This document shows, in pieces, positions 19,136 to 29,424 of a stretch of DNA of 64,000 bases (position 1 is the first letter of the stretch; every line of letters starts with the position of its first letter). The notes beneath the pieces were generated by a model that was not told where the DNA came from, did no database searches, and saw only the letters and a list, made by a program, of their open reading frames with translations. The DNA is taken from contig JAILNS010000015.1 in the NCBI GenBank assembly GCA_024691305.1, positions 1 through 64,000 on the forward strand, given 5' to 3'. This DNA comes from Lachnospiraceae bacterium. GTDB taxonomy: Bacteria > Bacillota > Clostridia > Lachnospirales > Lachnospiraceae. The position numbers were made by a program, and so were the translations under genes.

Positions 19136-19269
19136 AATAAATCTCCGTTATTTTTAATCACTCATACTATATTATCACAATTCGGAGATGTCGCAAGTTG
19201 TAAGTTTTTCTTGTTTTTTGCCCTGTAAAAAAGTATACTAATTGTTGGATATTATATGGGGTGAACTAC

Positions 19270-19569
19270 ATGATGGAAACAACATACCAAAAAGAAAAAG
19301 TGAATAATGAAGTTGAGTGGTGTCAGATATATGATATCGATCTCAAGGAAAAGATAGAGAAAGTGCTTTTGAAGAACAGGGTATCGTATTGTATATTGTT
19401 CGAAAAACCGAGACTTTTCTCGAGTGATAAAAGAGAAAAATATGTTTTTTGCGTAAATGCACTGCAAAAAGAGACCGCAGATAATGCAATAGCTGAAATC
19501 GGAGATCTCGAAAGCCTTAAGGGAAAGATCAGTTTTCTCAATCGTAAAGTTGAAAAAACATATATATAG
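19270..19569 (+). CDS. hypothetical protein, ~99 residues
   Basis: The ORF opens with GTG at 19261, but a GGGGTG ribosome site just upstream favours the ATG at 19270. The protein mixes charged helices with a short beta segment (KNRVSYCILFEKP, EKYVFCVNAL) and no membrane segment. It is followed by a small DUF6472-type gene after 9 bases and is divergent from metA. The family is not recognised; the context suggests a small Lachnospiraceae housekeeping pair. Confidence 0.65.
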   Translation: MMETTYQKEKVNNEVEWCQIYDIDLKEKIEKVLLKNRVSYCILFEKPRLFSSDKREKYVFCVNALQKETADNAIAEIGDLESLKGKISFLNRKVEKTYI

Positions 19570-19578
19570 GTAATTGTT

Positions 19579-19752
19579 ATGTCGCAGTGTGATACTTGCA
19601 GTAATTACGTTTATGATGAAGAGTATGATGATTATATGTGCATGGTAGACATAGACGAGGATGAAATGGCGAGAAGTTTCACCGATTCCCATTATTCCTG
19701 CGCATACTATTCATACGATAATGAATATGACGTGGTAAAGCATCAGATGTAA
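19579..19752 (+). CDS. small cysteine-containing protein (DUF6472-like)
   Basis: Missing from the ORF track. 57 residues starting MSQCDTCSNYVYDEEYDDYMC. Cysteines at CxxC, a later C and YSCAYY suggest a zinc-binding knuckle, as in the DUF6472 small proteins of Lachnospiraceae. It begins 9 bases after the previous gene and ends just before a terminator. Function unknown. Confidence 0.7.
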   Translation: MSQCDTCSNYVYDEEYDDYMCMVDIDEDEMARSFTDSHYSCAYYSYDNEYDVVKHQM

Positions 19753-19764
19753 AAAGATATAAGC

Positions 19765-19793
19765 CCCCCGGTTCGTAAGAATCGGGGGTTTAG
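19765..19793 (+). terminator. terminator between convergent genes
   Basis: CCCCCGGTTC pairs with GAATCGGGGG (one G-U pair) with a 4-base loop and a short T-rich tail. It separates the small operon from the convergent activase gene. Confidence 0.85.
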
Positions 19794-19797
19794 TATT

Positions 19798-22700
19798 TTA
19801 ACTGACTTTTTCTTTATATTCCTTTCCGGAGTTTTTGGTATCCGCGTTTGAGGTTTCGTCTTTATTTAAGGCTTTTTGCGCCGTTGAGAGCATAAGCTTG
19901 ATACGGTTTAACTGATTTACTTCACTGGCGCCGGGATCGTAATCGATAGCTACGATATTTGCACCCGGATAGTTGTGACGTATCTGTTTTATAACCCCCT
20001 TACCCACAACATGGTTTGGAAGGCAGCCAAAAGGCTGGGTACATACTATGTTACTTACTCCGTGATGTATGAGTTCTATCATTTCGCCCGTAAGAAACCA
20101 CCCTTCACCGGTCTGATTGCCCAGATCAACTATGGTCTTTGCATAATCCTTGGTCGTATAGATACTTATCGGAGCATCGAAGTGCTCACTTTTGTTCAGT
20201 TCATCTACAGCAGCGGATCTTAGCCATTCGATAGCGCTTATTCCGATCTTACTTACGATCTTGGTCTTAACGGAAGTTCCCAAATGATCGGCTTTGTATA
20301 TCTGATTGTAGAAACAGTAGAGCATGAAGTCCATAAGATCCGGACAAACCGCTTCCGCACCCTCTGATTCTAACAGATCTACGAGATAGTTGTTTGCAAA
20401 AGGAGCAAACTTAACGAGTATTTCACCGACTATGCCTACCCTGGGTTTTTTGACATCTGTTATCGGAATGGCATCAAAATCCCTTACCATCTGTCTGCAG
20501 AGATTTCTGAATCTGGCTATGCTGTGATGTTTTCCGTTTATATAATCTATGCTCTTTTGAATCCATTCCTGATGCAGCTTTTCTGTACTGCCGGGGGTGA
20601 CCTCATAAGGTCTCATGCGGTAGATGCATCTCATCATTATATCGCCGAATACGCATGCGAAGGATGCTTTTATGAGCATCTCGGTATTAATATGGAATCC
20701 GGGATTGGTTTCTATCGATCCCAGATTGAGTGATATTACCGGAACCTGATCCATGCCTGCTTTGTGGAGCGCGCGTCTTATGAAACCTACATAGTTGGTA
20801 GCACGGCATCCGCCGCCTGTCTGTGTCATAAGAAGGGCAGTGTGGTCAAGATCATATTTTCCTGATTCAAGTGCATTCATAAACTGTCCGACAACACACA
20901 GGGAAGGATAGCATGCATCGTTATTTACATATTTAAGACCGGCGTCTATGGCCGCACGGTTGTCGTTGTCCATGACTTCCACATTGTATCCGCAGGCTGC
21001 AAATGCGGGACCTAACAGATCCATGTGGATGGGAGATAACTGCGGTACGAGTATTGTATATTTTGCACGCATTTCTTCGGTAAATATTACACGGTTGTGG
21101 GCTGCGGATCCTGTATGTCTCGTTATGTTTTTCTTTTTGCGTTCGTTGATCGCGCTGATCAGACTTCTTATGCGGATGCGTACAGCGCCGAGATTGTTGA
21201 TCTCGTCTATCTTTAAGCATGTATAGATCTTACCCGAAGCCTGGAGTATATCATTTACCTGGTCTGTCGTGACTGCATCGAGGCCGCACCCGAAGGAATT
21301 AAGCTGTACCACATCGAGGTCTTCTCTGGTCGTTGAATAAGTGGCTGCTGCATAAAGCCGGGAGTGATACATCCACTGATCCGAAACGATAAGAGGCCTG
21401 TCGGGATGTCCCAGATGCGATACACTGTCTTCGGTAAGTACGGCAAAACCGTAAGAAGTGATAAGCTCCGGAATGCCGTGATTGATCTCGGGATCCAAGT
21501 GATAAGGACGTCCGGCCAGGATTATCCCGTGGACGTTGTTATCTTCCATGTATTTAAGTGCATCTTCACCTGCTTTTTTGACATCATCCCTGGCTCTTTG
21601 CTGTTCTTCCCATGCTTTGGCGCAGGCTGATTGTATCTCATCGACCGGAATTTCCTGAAACTCATCGCACAGTGCCTGTGTAACGGTTTCCAAAGAACTA
21701 AAGGACATGAAAGGATTGCGGAGTCTGACTTTACCGCCCGTGATCTCTTCGACATTGTTTTTGATGTTCTCAGAGTAGGAAGTGACGATGGGACAGTTGT
21801 AGTGATTGGTACTTCCCTCGACTTCGTTTCTTTCATAGAAGAGTCCGGGGTAGAATATGAAATCCGTATGAGCATGCTTTATGAGCCATGATACATGGCC
21901 GTGAGCAAGTTTGGCAGGATAACATTCGGACTCCGAAGGTATGGACTCTATGCCCATTTCATAGATGGATCTTGTTGATAAGGGGGAGAGTACCACACTG
22001 TATTTAAGCTCTTTGAAAAATACAGCCCAGAACGGATAATTTTCATACATATTAAGGACGCGGGGAATACCTACGACTCCGCGGACTGCTTCGTCTTCGG
22101 GCAGAGGTTCGTATCCGAAAATTCTCTTTAGTTTGTAGTCAAAAAGGTTGGGGATCCCGGTATTCTTTTTTTCCTTACCGAGCCCCCGCTCGCAGCGGTT
22201 GCCCGAAATGAATTGTCTTCCGCCGGAGAACCTGTTTATGGTAAGTCTGCAGCTGTTGGTACAGCCCTTGCACTTGGCCATGCTGGTCTCGTATTTAAGT
22301 TCGTTTATCTGCTTCATTGAGAGCATGGAAGACTGATAGCCCTCCTCATAGCGTTCTCTAGCTATAAGAGCAGCACCGAATGCACCCATGATACCTGCGA
22401 TATCGGGGCGGATGGCTTCACATCCCGCTATTGTCTCAAAACTTTTTAATACCGCATCGTTATAGAAGGTTCCTCCCTGAACGACTATGTGTCTGCCAAG
22501 AGAAGAGGCATCTGATACCTTGATGACCTTGAAAAGAGCATTCTTTATGACGGAATAAGCAAGCCCCGCGGAAATATCAGCAACGGAAGCACCTTCCTTT
22601 TGTGCCTGTTTAACCTTGGAATTCATAAATACCGTACATCTGGTTCCGAGGTCGATCGGGTGCTCTGCAAATAATGCGGCCTTGGCAAAATCCTCAACGC

Positions 22701-24081
22701 TGTAATTAAGTGACTTGGCAAAAGTCTCTATGAAGGATCCGCAACCCGAAGAGCAGGCTTCGTTCAGCTGTACGGTATCAACGCTGTGGTTCTTGATCTT
22801 GATGCATTTCATGTCCTGTCCGCCGATGTCTAAGATACAGTCTACATCGGGATCAAAGAAGGCGGCGGCCTTGTAATGTGCGACAGTCTCGACTTCACCG
22901 TCATCAAGCATGAGAGCGGCTTTGATGAGTGCCTCTCCGTAACCTGTTGAGCAGGCCCTCGATATTACGGCTCCTTCGGGAAGTATATCCTCGATCTCCT
23001 GAATGGATCTGATACAGGTCTTTAGAGGAGAACCGTCATTTCCGGAATAAAAAGAATACAAAAGAGAACCGTCTTCTCCGATAAGAGCGGTCTTAGTGGT
23101 TGTTGAGCCGGCATCTATTCCAAGAAACAGTTTACCTGTGTATGAACCGATATCTCCGCGGACGATCTTGTATTTGCTTTGCCTGTCGCAGAAAGCATCA
23201 TATTCCGCATTGCTTGCAAAAAGAGGATCAAGCCTTGCTACTTCAAAATCCATATGGATCTCTTTGGACAGTTTATCAGCCATTTCCTCCATGGTGTAAT
23301 GAACATCTTCTTTTGCGCAAAGGGCTGAGCCGATAGCTGCAAAGAGGTGTGAATTATCGGTATCTATAGTATGCTCGTCGTCAAGATGAAGAGTCCTGAT
23401 GAAGGCAGCTTTTAACTGATCGAGGAAGTGTAGAGGACCGCCAAGAAAAGCAACATGTCCTCGGATGGGCTTACCGCAGGCCAGTCCGGATATCGTCTGG
23501 TTGACCACTGCCTGGAAGATTGATGCTGCCAGGTCTTCCTTGGTAGCACCCTCGTTGATGAGGGGCTGTATGTCGGTCTTGGCAAATACACCGCATCTTG
23601 CAGCGATGTTATATAAAGAATTATAACCGCGGGCATATTCGTTTAATCCTGCCGCATCGGTCTGTAACAGAGAAGCCATCTGGTCTATGAAAGAGCCTGT
23701 ACCACCGGCGCATATACCGTTCATACGCTGTTCTACGTTACCATCTTCAAAGTAGATGATCTTGGCATCTTCTCCTCCGAGTTCGATCGCAACATCGGTC
23801 TGCGGAGCATATTTTTCAAGTGTTGTTGCCACCGCTATGACTTCCTGGGTAAACGGGACCTCGAGATGATTTGCAAGAGTAAGACCGCCCGAACCCGTTA
23901 TCATGGGGTGTACGGTTACGTTTCCGAGTTTTTCGGAAGCCTCTTTCAAAAGATTTCTCAAAGCATTCTGTATATCGGCATAGTGTCTTACATAATCCGA
24001 AAAAACAAGTTCACCTTCCGGATCAAGTAAAGCTATCTTTACAGTCGTTGAACCTATGTCGATTCCAAGTGTGTATTGCAT
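19798..24081 (-). CDS. large 2-hydroxyacyl-CoA dehydratase activase-like protein
   Basis: 1427 residues. Two BadF/BadG-type ASKHA ATPase domains lie in tandem (LGIDIGSTTVKIALLD at 4 and LFLGIDAGSTTTKTALIG at ~318), each with the downstream GGED/GGQD phosphate-binding motifs and CAGGTGSF/CSSGCGSF cysteine loops that ligate the 4Fe-4S cluster in activases. Then come a CKGCTNSC cysteine motif (~607) and a long DUF2229 plus 2-hydroxyacyl-CoA-dehydratase-like C-terminal half. It is a single gene where amino-acid fermenters have separate activase and dehydratase genes. The substrate is unknown; no dehydratase operon is adjacent. Confidence 0.85.
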   Translation of the reverse strand: MQYTLGIDIGSTTVKIALLDPEGELVFSDYVRHYADIQNALRNLLKEASEKLGNVTVHPMITGSGGLTLANHLEVPFTQEVIAVATTLEKYAPQTDVAIELGGEDAKIIYFEDGNVEQRMNGICAGGTGSFIDQMASLLQTDAAGLNEYARGYNSLYNIAARCGVFAKTDIQPLINEGATKEDLAASIFQAVVNQTISGLACGKPIRGHVAFLGGPLHFLDQLKAAFIRTLHLDDEHTIDTDNSHLFAAIGSALCAKEDVHYTMEEMADKLSKEIHMDFEVARLDPLFASNAEYDAFCDRQSKYKIVRGDIGSYTGKLFLGIDAGSTTTKTALIGEDGSLLYSFYSGNDGSPLKTCIRSIQEIEDILPEGAVISRACSTGYGEALIKAALMLDDGEVETVAHYKAAAFFDPDVDCILDIGGQDMKCIKIKNHSVDTVQLNEACSSGCGSFIETFAKSLNYSVEDFAKAALFAEHPIDLGTRCTVFMNSKVKQAQKEGASVADISAGLAYSVIKNALFKVIKVSDASSLGRHIVVQGGTFYNDAVLKSFETIAGCEAIRPDIAGIMGAFGAALIARERYEEGYQSSMLSMKQINELKYETSMAKCKGCTNSCRLTINRFSGGRQFISGNRCERGLGKEKKNTGIPNLFDYKLKRIFGYEPLPEDEAVRGVVGIPRVLNMYENYPFWAVFFKELKYSVVLSPLSTRSIYEMGIESIPSESECYPAKLAHGHVSWLIKHAHTDFIFYPGLFYERNEVEGSTNHYNCPIVTSYSENIKNNVEEITGGKVRLRNPFMSFSSLETVTQALCDEFQEIPVDEIQSACAKAWEEQQRARDDVKKAGEDALKYMEDNNVHGIILAGRPYHLDPEINHGIPELITSYGFAVLTEDSVSHLGHPDRPLIVSDQWMYHSRLYAAATYSTTREDLDVVQLNSFGCGLDAVTTDQVNDILQASGKIYTCLKIDEINNLGAVRIRIRSLISAINERKKKNITRHTGSAAHNRVIFTEEMRAKYTILVPQLSPIHMDLLGPAFAACGYNVEVMDNDNRAAIDAGLKYVNNDACYPSLCVVGQFMNALESGKYDLDHTALLMTQTGGGCRATNYVGFIRRALHKAGMDQVPVISLNLGSIETNPGFHINTEMLIKASFACVFGDIMMRCIYRMRPYEVTPGSTEKLHQEWIQKSIDYINGKHHSIARFRNLCRQMVRDFDAIPITDVKKPRVGIVGEILVKFAPFANNYLVDLLESEGAEAVCPDLMDFMLYCFYNQIYKADHLGTSVKTKIVSKIGISAIEWLRSAAVDELNKSEHFDAPISIYTTKDYAKTIVDLGNQTGEGWFLTGEMIELIHHGVSNIVCTQPFGCLPNHVVGKGVIKQIRHNYPGANIVAIDYDPGASEVNQLNRIKLMLSTAQKALNKDETSNADTKNSGKEYKEKVS

Positions 24082-24333
24082 GTCATCTGCTCCTGATCAA
24101 TGTTTATGCCTGAAACTTACTGAAATTCGGTATAATTTCTTTTCTTATTTTATACTTGTATAATTAAAGCATCATTTGGCATTATAAAGCCCGTTTATAC
24201 AAAAAGCAATCGACCAAATCATTACTTTTTTATAAACAGTAAAAGACATATTCGTCATTTTGTGGTAAAATAATCTAAATCAAACTGTGTTTGATGGTAA
24301 AAATTGCCATCATGGCAGGAAGGAGGAGAGCAT
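24082..24333. promoter_or_regulatory. divergent intergenic region with overlapping small hairpins
   Basis: A 252-base AT-rich gap between the activase (minus) and the HDOD gene (plus). ATCAAAC-TGT-GTTTGAT (24279-24295) is a perfect inverted repeat. GATGG...CCATC (24293-24311) overlaps it by GAT, so the two stems exclude each other just before the AAGGAGGAG ribosome site. No RNA family is recognised. Confidence 0.45.
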
Positions 24334-25572
24334 ATGCTTTCAACACTAATACCCCTATTTGACCAAAATAAGAGCGTTACAGCATATTCCCTGTTCACGC
24401 TTAAAAAGAATTATCTGTTAAATCCGACATCTGTAGGTATAGCTGCATTTGACGGTGCGGGAACCATAGCGGGACTCGAAGTATTAAATAATATAGGTCT
24501 TGAGACATTATCGGACGATAAAGAGGTTTTTGTGGAAGTTAACCACATTTCCATATATTCGGATATAGCAAGCCAGTGTAAGGTTCCGAACGAAAGAGTG
24601 GTACTTCTGTTAAGCACAAGGATAAAACCTACCGAGGAGATCATAAAGCGCGTGGAAGAACTTAAAGGACAGGGATTTAAACTGGCCATGCGTAAACTTG
24701 CAGTCAGTGATTTTGAGGCATATACCCCTATACTCAGATTGCTTGATTATGTTCTTCTTAATCATGCAAGGATCGATATAAGTAAGGCTCAGATCTATTT
24801 CGGAAAGCTTTTCCCGAATATTGAGCTTTGTGCAGTTAATGTAAATACTCAGGAGGATTTCGACAAGTTAACAGATAATGGCGGATATAAGTATTACGAG
24901 GGTGCTTTTTTCCGTGTTCCCCATGTTAAGACCGATACCGAGATCGCTCCCTTGAAGGTCAATTACATTGAACTCCTTAATGTTATAAATGATATCGATT
25001 TTGATCTCGAAGATGCCGCAGATGTTATCAGCCGAGATGCCGCTCTTGTAATTTCACTTCTTAAGATCGCCAACAGGCTGTCAAGAAATTCGGAGATCAC
25101 TTCCGTTAAGCATGCCTGTGCGATGATAGGACAGAAGGAACTGAAACGCTGGATCAATACCGCAGTTACCGAAGCTCTTTGTGCGGACAGACCCAATGAG
25201 ATCATACGTATGGTAATGATCAGGGCCAAATTTGCGCAGGAGATCGCGCCGTTATTTGATTTTGCAATGGATGCCGATGAACTGTTCCTGATGGGACTTT
25301 TCAGTATGCTTGACATCATGCTCGAGAAACCTATGGAAGAAGCTCTTGACATGGTAGTTGTTGCCAAAGAGATCAGAGAATCCCTTCTTACCGATAACGG
25401 TAAATATTCGGAAGTCATGAGCTTTATAAGAGGATATGAAGCTGCTGACTGGACAGAGGTTTCAAGAGTAATGCTTCTTAGGAACATTTCCGAGAAACAG
25501 ATTGAGGATAAATATATTGAATCACTCAAGTGGTATCATGATATGTTCGGACTTACCGAAAGCGGAAACTGA
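24334..25572 (+). CDS. degenerate EAL/HDOD (YuxH-type) signalling protein
   Basis: 412 residues from the ATG at 24334, chosen for AAGGAGGAG 8 bases upstream (the ORF track's earlier start lacks one). The N-terminal ~195 residues follow an EAL-domain pattern (ISIYSDIA, RVVLLLS, LDYVLLNHARIDI, YYEGAFF), but the catalytic EAL, NE and DDFG residues are not present, so no phosphodiesterase activity is expected. The C-terminal half is an HDOD domain (DAALVISLLKIANRLS, MIGQKELKRWI). YuxH-like proteins are thought to be scaffolds. Single-gene unit. Confidence 0.8.
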   Translation: MLSTLIPLFDQNKSVTAYSLFTLKKNYLLNPTSVGIAAFDGAGTIAGLEVLNNIGLETLSDDKEVFVEVNHISIYSDIASQCKVPNERVVLLLSTRIKPTEEIIKRVEELKGQGFKLAMRKLAVSDFEAYTPILRLLDYVLLNHARIDISKAQIYFGKLFPNIELCAVNVNTQEDFDKLTDNGGYKYYEGAFFRVPHVKTDTEIAPLKVNYIELLNVINDIDFDLEDAADVISRDAALVISLLKIANRLSRNSEITSVKHACAMIGQKELKRWINTAVTEALCADRPNEIIRMVMIRAKFAQEIAPLFDFAMDADELFLMGLFSMLDIMLEKPMEEALDMVVVAKEIRESLLTDNGKYSEVMSFIRGYEAADWTEVSRVMLLRNISEKQIEDKYIESLKWYHDMFGLTESGN

Positions 25573-25631
25573 TCTTAGTGGAGTTATATACAGTTATATA
25601 AAAGTTATATAAATAAACCAGCGGATTTTGT

Positions 25632-27512
25632 ATGAACACAGTTAATGAGATAAATGAAAATCTGATCCCCTCCCGGTTGTCACGTCTAAAGGACGTGATG
25701 CATAAGGAGGGGATTACCATGTATATGGTTCCCACCGCAGATCCCCATGACTCTGAGTATGTCGGGGAACATTATAAATTCAGGGAATATCTGTCCGGAT
25801 TTACCGGCTCGAACGGGACACTTATCGTAACCGACAAAGAGACGGGCCTTTGGACGGACGGAAGATATTTTATTCAGGCAGAGAATGAACTTAAAGGCAG
25901 CGGTATCACTCTTTTTAAAATGGGCGAAAAAGATGTTCCCACCGTCAAAGAATACATTCGGTCCAATTTAAAAAAAGATGATGTATTCGGTATAGACGGA
26001 CGAATCCTTAATACAAGGGATGGTATATCTTTTGAGGGCATAGTTAAAGAGCGTGAAGCGATCATGCGTTCCGATATCGATCTTGCAGACGAAGTCTGGG
26101 AGGGAAGACCAAAGATAAAGTCATATCCCGTAACGATACTTGGCGATGAGATAACCGGAGAAAACACGGGCTCCAGGATAAAAAGAGTTCGTGAAAAGAT
26201 CCAAAAAGCCGGAGCAGATGCATATATACTGTCAAGACTTGATGATATATGCTGGCTTATGAACATAAGAGGCAGGGATATCGAATGCAATCCGGTAGTG
26301 CAGTCGTATGTGTATATGACTATGGACGAAGTCCATATATTTATTTTGGACTCCGCGCTTACCGATGAAGCACGAGTTTATTTTTTGTCCAATGATATCT
26401 GCATTCATCCATATGATGAGATAATTCCCTTTTTGAAAAAAGAAATATCGTCAAAAAAAGATTCTGCAAAGGATAAGTTTAAAGTTTACGCGGATCTGAG
26501 GGCAGTTAACTATGCGGTTTATACCTGTATCAAAACCGCCGGAACTTACGATGAGACGAATAACAGGGTGATCATAAAAGATAAACCCAATCCTACTGAA
26601 CTCATGGAAGCCGTAAGGAACGAAACGGAACTTAAGAATATAAGGGAAACATATTTGCGGGATTCCGCGGCTTTGACGAGATTCCTGTTCGGGCTGAAAA
26701 AGGATATCCGTGACGGTAAACTTATCGATGAATATACAGCGGCGATGCGGCTCGATGACATGCGTGCAAGGCTTCAGGGGTTTATGGAATTATCTTTTCC
26801 GACCATAAGTGCTTACGGGGCAAATGCTGCGATGATGCATTACGAGGCAACTGAATGTGATCATTCCGATATCAGGCCCGAGGGTATGTATCTTGTAGAC
26901 AGTGGAGGACAGTATCTGGGCGGAACTACAGATGTTACCAGAACCATAGCGCTTGGCCCGGTGACCGATGAGATGCGCAGGGATTTCACTCTGGTATGCG
27001 TGGGAATGCTAAAACTTGCGGACTCTGTATTTATGGAGGGGTGTACGGGAAGAAATCTCGATATTCTTGCCCGCGGCGCGCTCTGGAAATACGGAACCGA
27101 TTATAAATGCGGTACGGGACACGGAGTCGGTTATATACTCGGAGTACATACCGGACCTCAGAATATCAGATACAGATATAACGAAAGAGTACGTGAAGAG
27201 GTCTTGAAGGCGGGTATGACCTTATCGGATGAACCCGGTGTATATATAGAAGGCAAATACGGTATAAGGACGGAGAATATTCTTGAAGTAAAGGATGCAT
27301 TTGAAAATTCCGACGGACGTTTCCTTAAGTTTGAGCACCTGACATATGTTCCGATCGACCTTGAACTTATAGACACTTCTTACATGGAAAAAAGTGATGT
27401 GGAACGGCTTAACCGTTACCATGAAAGTGTCAGGGAGAAACTGTACGGCTATATGGAAACGGAAGAAGAGAGAATATGGCTTGAGAGAGCAACTGCTTCT
27501 GTAACATTGTGA
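25632..27512 (+). CDS. Xaa-Pro aminopeptidase (M24B)
   Basis: 626 residues, the large aminopeptidase P form: two creatinase-like N-terminal domains (about 10-320) and the pita-bread C-terminal domain. Metal ligands are visible in VDSGGQYLGGTTDVTRT (two Asp), GTGHGVGYILGVHTGP (His) and DEPGVYIEGKYGIRTEN plus a later Glu. It removes N-terminal residues preceding proline in the cytoplasm. An internal AAGGAGGGG...ATG at 25720 could give a shorter product, but conserved N-terminal sequence (RLSRLKDVMHKEGITMYMVPTADPH) spans it, so the upstream ATG is kept although its own ribosome site is weak. Confidence 0.9.
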   Translation: MNTVNEINENLIPSRLSRLKDVMHKEGITMYMVPTADPHDSEYVGEHYKFREYLSGFTGSNGTLIVTDKETGLWTDGRYFIQAENELKGSGITLFKMGEKDVPTVKEYIRSNLKKDDVFGIDGRILNTRDGISFEGIVKEREAIMRSDIDLADEVWEGRPKIKSYPVTILGDEITGENTGSRIKRVREKIQKAGADAYILSRLDDICWLMNIRGRDIECNPVVQSYVYMTMDEVHIFILDSALTDEARVYFLSNDICIHPYDEIIPFLKKEISSKKDSAKDKFKVYADLRAVNYAVYTCIKTAGTYDETNNRVIIKDKPNPTELMEAVRNETELKNIRETYLRDSAALTRFLFGLKKDIRDGKLIDEYTAAMRLDDMRARLQGFMELSFPTISAYGANAAMMHYEATECDHSDIRPEGMYLVDSGGQYLGGTTDVTRTIALGPVTDEMRRDFTLVCVGMLKLADSVFMEGCTGRNLDILARGALWKYGTDYKCGTGHGVGYILGVHTGPQNIRYRYNERVREEVLKAGMTLSDEPGVYIEGKYGIRTENILEVKDAFENSDGRFLKFEHLTYVPIDLELIDTSYMEKSDVERLNRYHESVREKLYGYMETEEERIWLERATASVTL

Positions 27513-27557
27513 CCAATGCTCTGCCCATAAATTAACGATTTTTTAACAAGTTCGTTG

Positions 27558-27586
27558 TTGCTATCCAAAACAAAAAGAGATATTAT
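27558..27586 (+). promoter_or_regulatory. pckA promoter
   Basis: TTGCTA, 17 bases, TATTAT; transcription would start near 27593, about 60 bases before the pckA ATG. Confidence 0.6.
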
Positions 27587-27652
27587 ATAGGACGGTGGTC
27601 GTAAGAAATTACGGCGTGTAATAACATTCTTTACAAGAAGAGGAGAAAAAAT

Positions 27653-29263
27653 ATGGCAATCGATTTAACTCAGTATGGTATCACAGACGTTACCGAGATC
27701 ATTTACAACCCCTCATACGAATTCCTGTATGAAGAGGAAATGAAGGAAGGCCTTACAGGCTATGACAAGGGCGTACTTACCGAGCTTGACGCAGTTAATG
27801 TTATGACAGGCGTTTATACCGGTCGTTCTCCTAAAGACAAATACATCGTTATGGATGAGAACTCCAAAGACACTGTTTGGTGGACTTCAGACGAGTATAA
27901 GAACGACAATCATCCCATGGATCAGAAGACATGGGAAACCGTTAAGGAAATGGCTAAGAAGCAGCTTTCCGGAAAGAGACTTTTCGTAGCTGATGCGTTC
28001 TGTGGTGCAAACAAGGACAGCCGCATGGCAGTTCGTTTCATCATGGAAGTTGCTTGGCAGGCACATTTCGTTAAGAATATGTTCATCCAGCCTACAGCAG
28101 AAGAGCAGGAGAACTTCAAGCCCGATTTCGTTGTTTACACAGCATCCAAGGCAAAAGTTGACAATTATAAGGAACTTGGCATCAACTCCGAGACATGTGT
28201 AGCTTTCAACATCACTTCCAAAGAGCAGGTTATCTTAAATACATGGTACGGCGGAGAGATGAAGAAGGGTATGTTCTCCATGATGAACTACTTCCTTCCT
28301 CTTAAGGGTATGGCTTCCATGCACTGCTCAGCTAATACTGATATGGATGGAAAGCATACAGCAATCTTCTTTGGTCTTTCAGGAACAGGTAAGACCACAC
28401 TTTCAACAGATCCCAAGAGACTTCTTATCGGTGATGATGAGCACGGCTGGGATGACAACGGTGTATTCAACCTTGAAGGCGGATGCTATGCCAAGGTTAT
28501 CAACCTTGATAAGGAATCAGAGCCCGACATCTACAATGCGATCAAGAGAAATGCACTTCTTGAGAACGTTACCGTAGATGCTGCAGGCAAGATCGATTTC
28601 GCAGACAAGAGCGTTACAGAGAATACCCGTGTATCATATCCTATCGAGCATATCGAGAAGATCGCAAAGAATGTTAACAAGATCTCATCAGGTCCTGATG
28701 CAGAGAACGTTATCTTCCTTTCAGCAGATGCATTCGGAGTACTTCCTCCTGTATCCATCCTTGATCCCGAGCAGACACAGTATTACTTCTTAAGCGGATT
28801 CACAGCTAAGCTTGCAGGTACAGAGCGTGGAATCACCGAACCTACACCTACATTCTCAGCTTGCTTCGGACAGGCTTTCCTTGAACTTCATCCTACCAAA
28901 TATGGTGAGGAACTCGTTAAGAAGATGAAGAAGAGCGGAGCTAAGGCTTATCTTGTTAACACAGGATGGAACGGAACAGGTAAGAGAATCTCAATTAAGG
29001 ATACCAGAGGTATCATCGATGCCATCTTGAACGGTGATGTTCTTAAGGCACCCACAAAGACTATTCCTTACTTCAACTTCGTTGTTCCTACAGAGCTTCC
29101 CGGTGTTGATCCTGCTATCCTTGATCCCAGAGATACATATGCTAATGCTTCTGATTGGGAAGAGAAGGCTAAGGATCTTGCATCAAGATTCCAGAAGAAC
29201 TTCGTTAAGTATGAGGGTAATGAGGCCGGTAAGGCACTTGTTAAGGCAGGTCCTCAGCTTTAA
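27653..29263 (+). CDS. pckA: phosphoenolpyruvate carboxykinase (ATP)
   Basis: 536 residues, the usual length of the ATP-dependent enzyme. [14 protein letters not shown] near the N-terminus binds substrate, [15 protein letters not shown] is the P-loop (about 240) and [19 protein letters not shown] the metal-binding kinase-2 region. It interconverts oxaloacetate and PEP; in rumen Lachnospiraceae it often runs toward oxaloacetate, capturing CO2 and ATP. It has a strong AGAGGAG ribosome site and codon choice suggestive of high expression. A single-gene unit with its own promoter and terminator. Confidence 0.97.
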   Translation: MAIDLTQYGITDVTEIIYNPSYEFLYEEEMKEGLTGYDKGVLTELDAVNVMTGVYTGRSPKDKYIVMDENSKDTVWWTSDEYKNDNHPMDQKTWETVKEMAKKQLSGKRLFVADAFCGANKDSRMAVRFIMEVAWQAHFVKNMFIQPTAEEQENFKPDFVVYTASKAKVDNYKELGINSETCVAFNITSKEQVILNTWYGGEMKKGMFSMMNYFLPLKGMASMHCSANTDMDGKHTAIFFGLSGTGKTTLSTDPKRLLIGDDEHGWDDNGVFNLEGGCYAKVINLDKESEPDIYNAIKRNALLENVTVDAAGKIDFADKSVTENTRVSYPIEHIEKIAKNVNKISSGPDAENVIFLSADAFGVLPPVSILDPEQTQYYFLSGFTAKLAGTERGITEPTPTFSACFGQAFLELHPTKYGEELVKKMKKSGAKAYLVNTGWNGTGKRISIKDTRGIIDAILNGDVLKAPTKTIPYFNFVVPTELPGVDPAILDPRDTYANASDWEEKAKDLASRFQKNFVKYEGNEAGKALVKAGPQL

Positions 29264-29300
29264 TCTTAAGATTCTTAATAAAAGATACTTAAAACTATTC

Positions 29301-29335
29301 GAACCGCGGCCAAAAATGGTCGCGGTTCTTGTATT
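29301..29335 (+). terminator. pckA terminator
   Basis: GAACCGCGGCCA and TGGTCGCGGTTC pair over 12 bp around AAAA, followed by a T-rich tail. Confidence 0.93.
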
Positions 29336-29424
29336 TTATGCTCTCAGGTATTGTTATTTTCTTAATAAAGTGCTACATTATATTTTAGTTTGAATTTAGA
29401 AGTATTTATAATTTTTTAAGATTC

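Noticed and set aside
19136-19260. SAM riboswitch or T-box before metA
   Set aside because: The leader is short and AT-rich with no conserved T-box or SAM core sequence.
25720-27512. Shorter aminopeptidase P start after AAGGAGGGG
   Set aside because: Conserved N-terminal family sequence lies upstream; the internal site is more likely a coincidence of the KEG codons.
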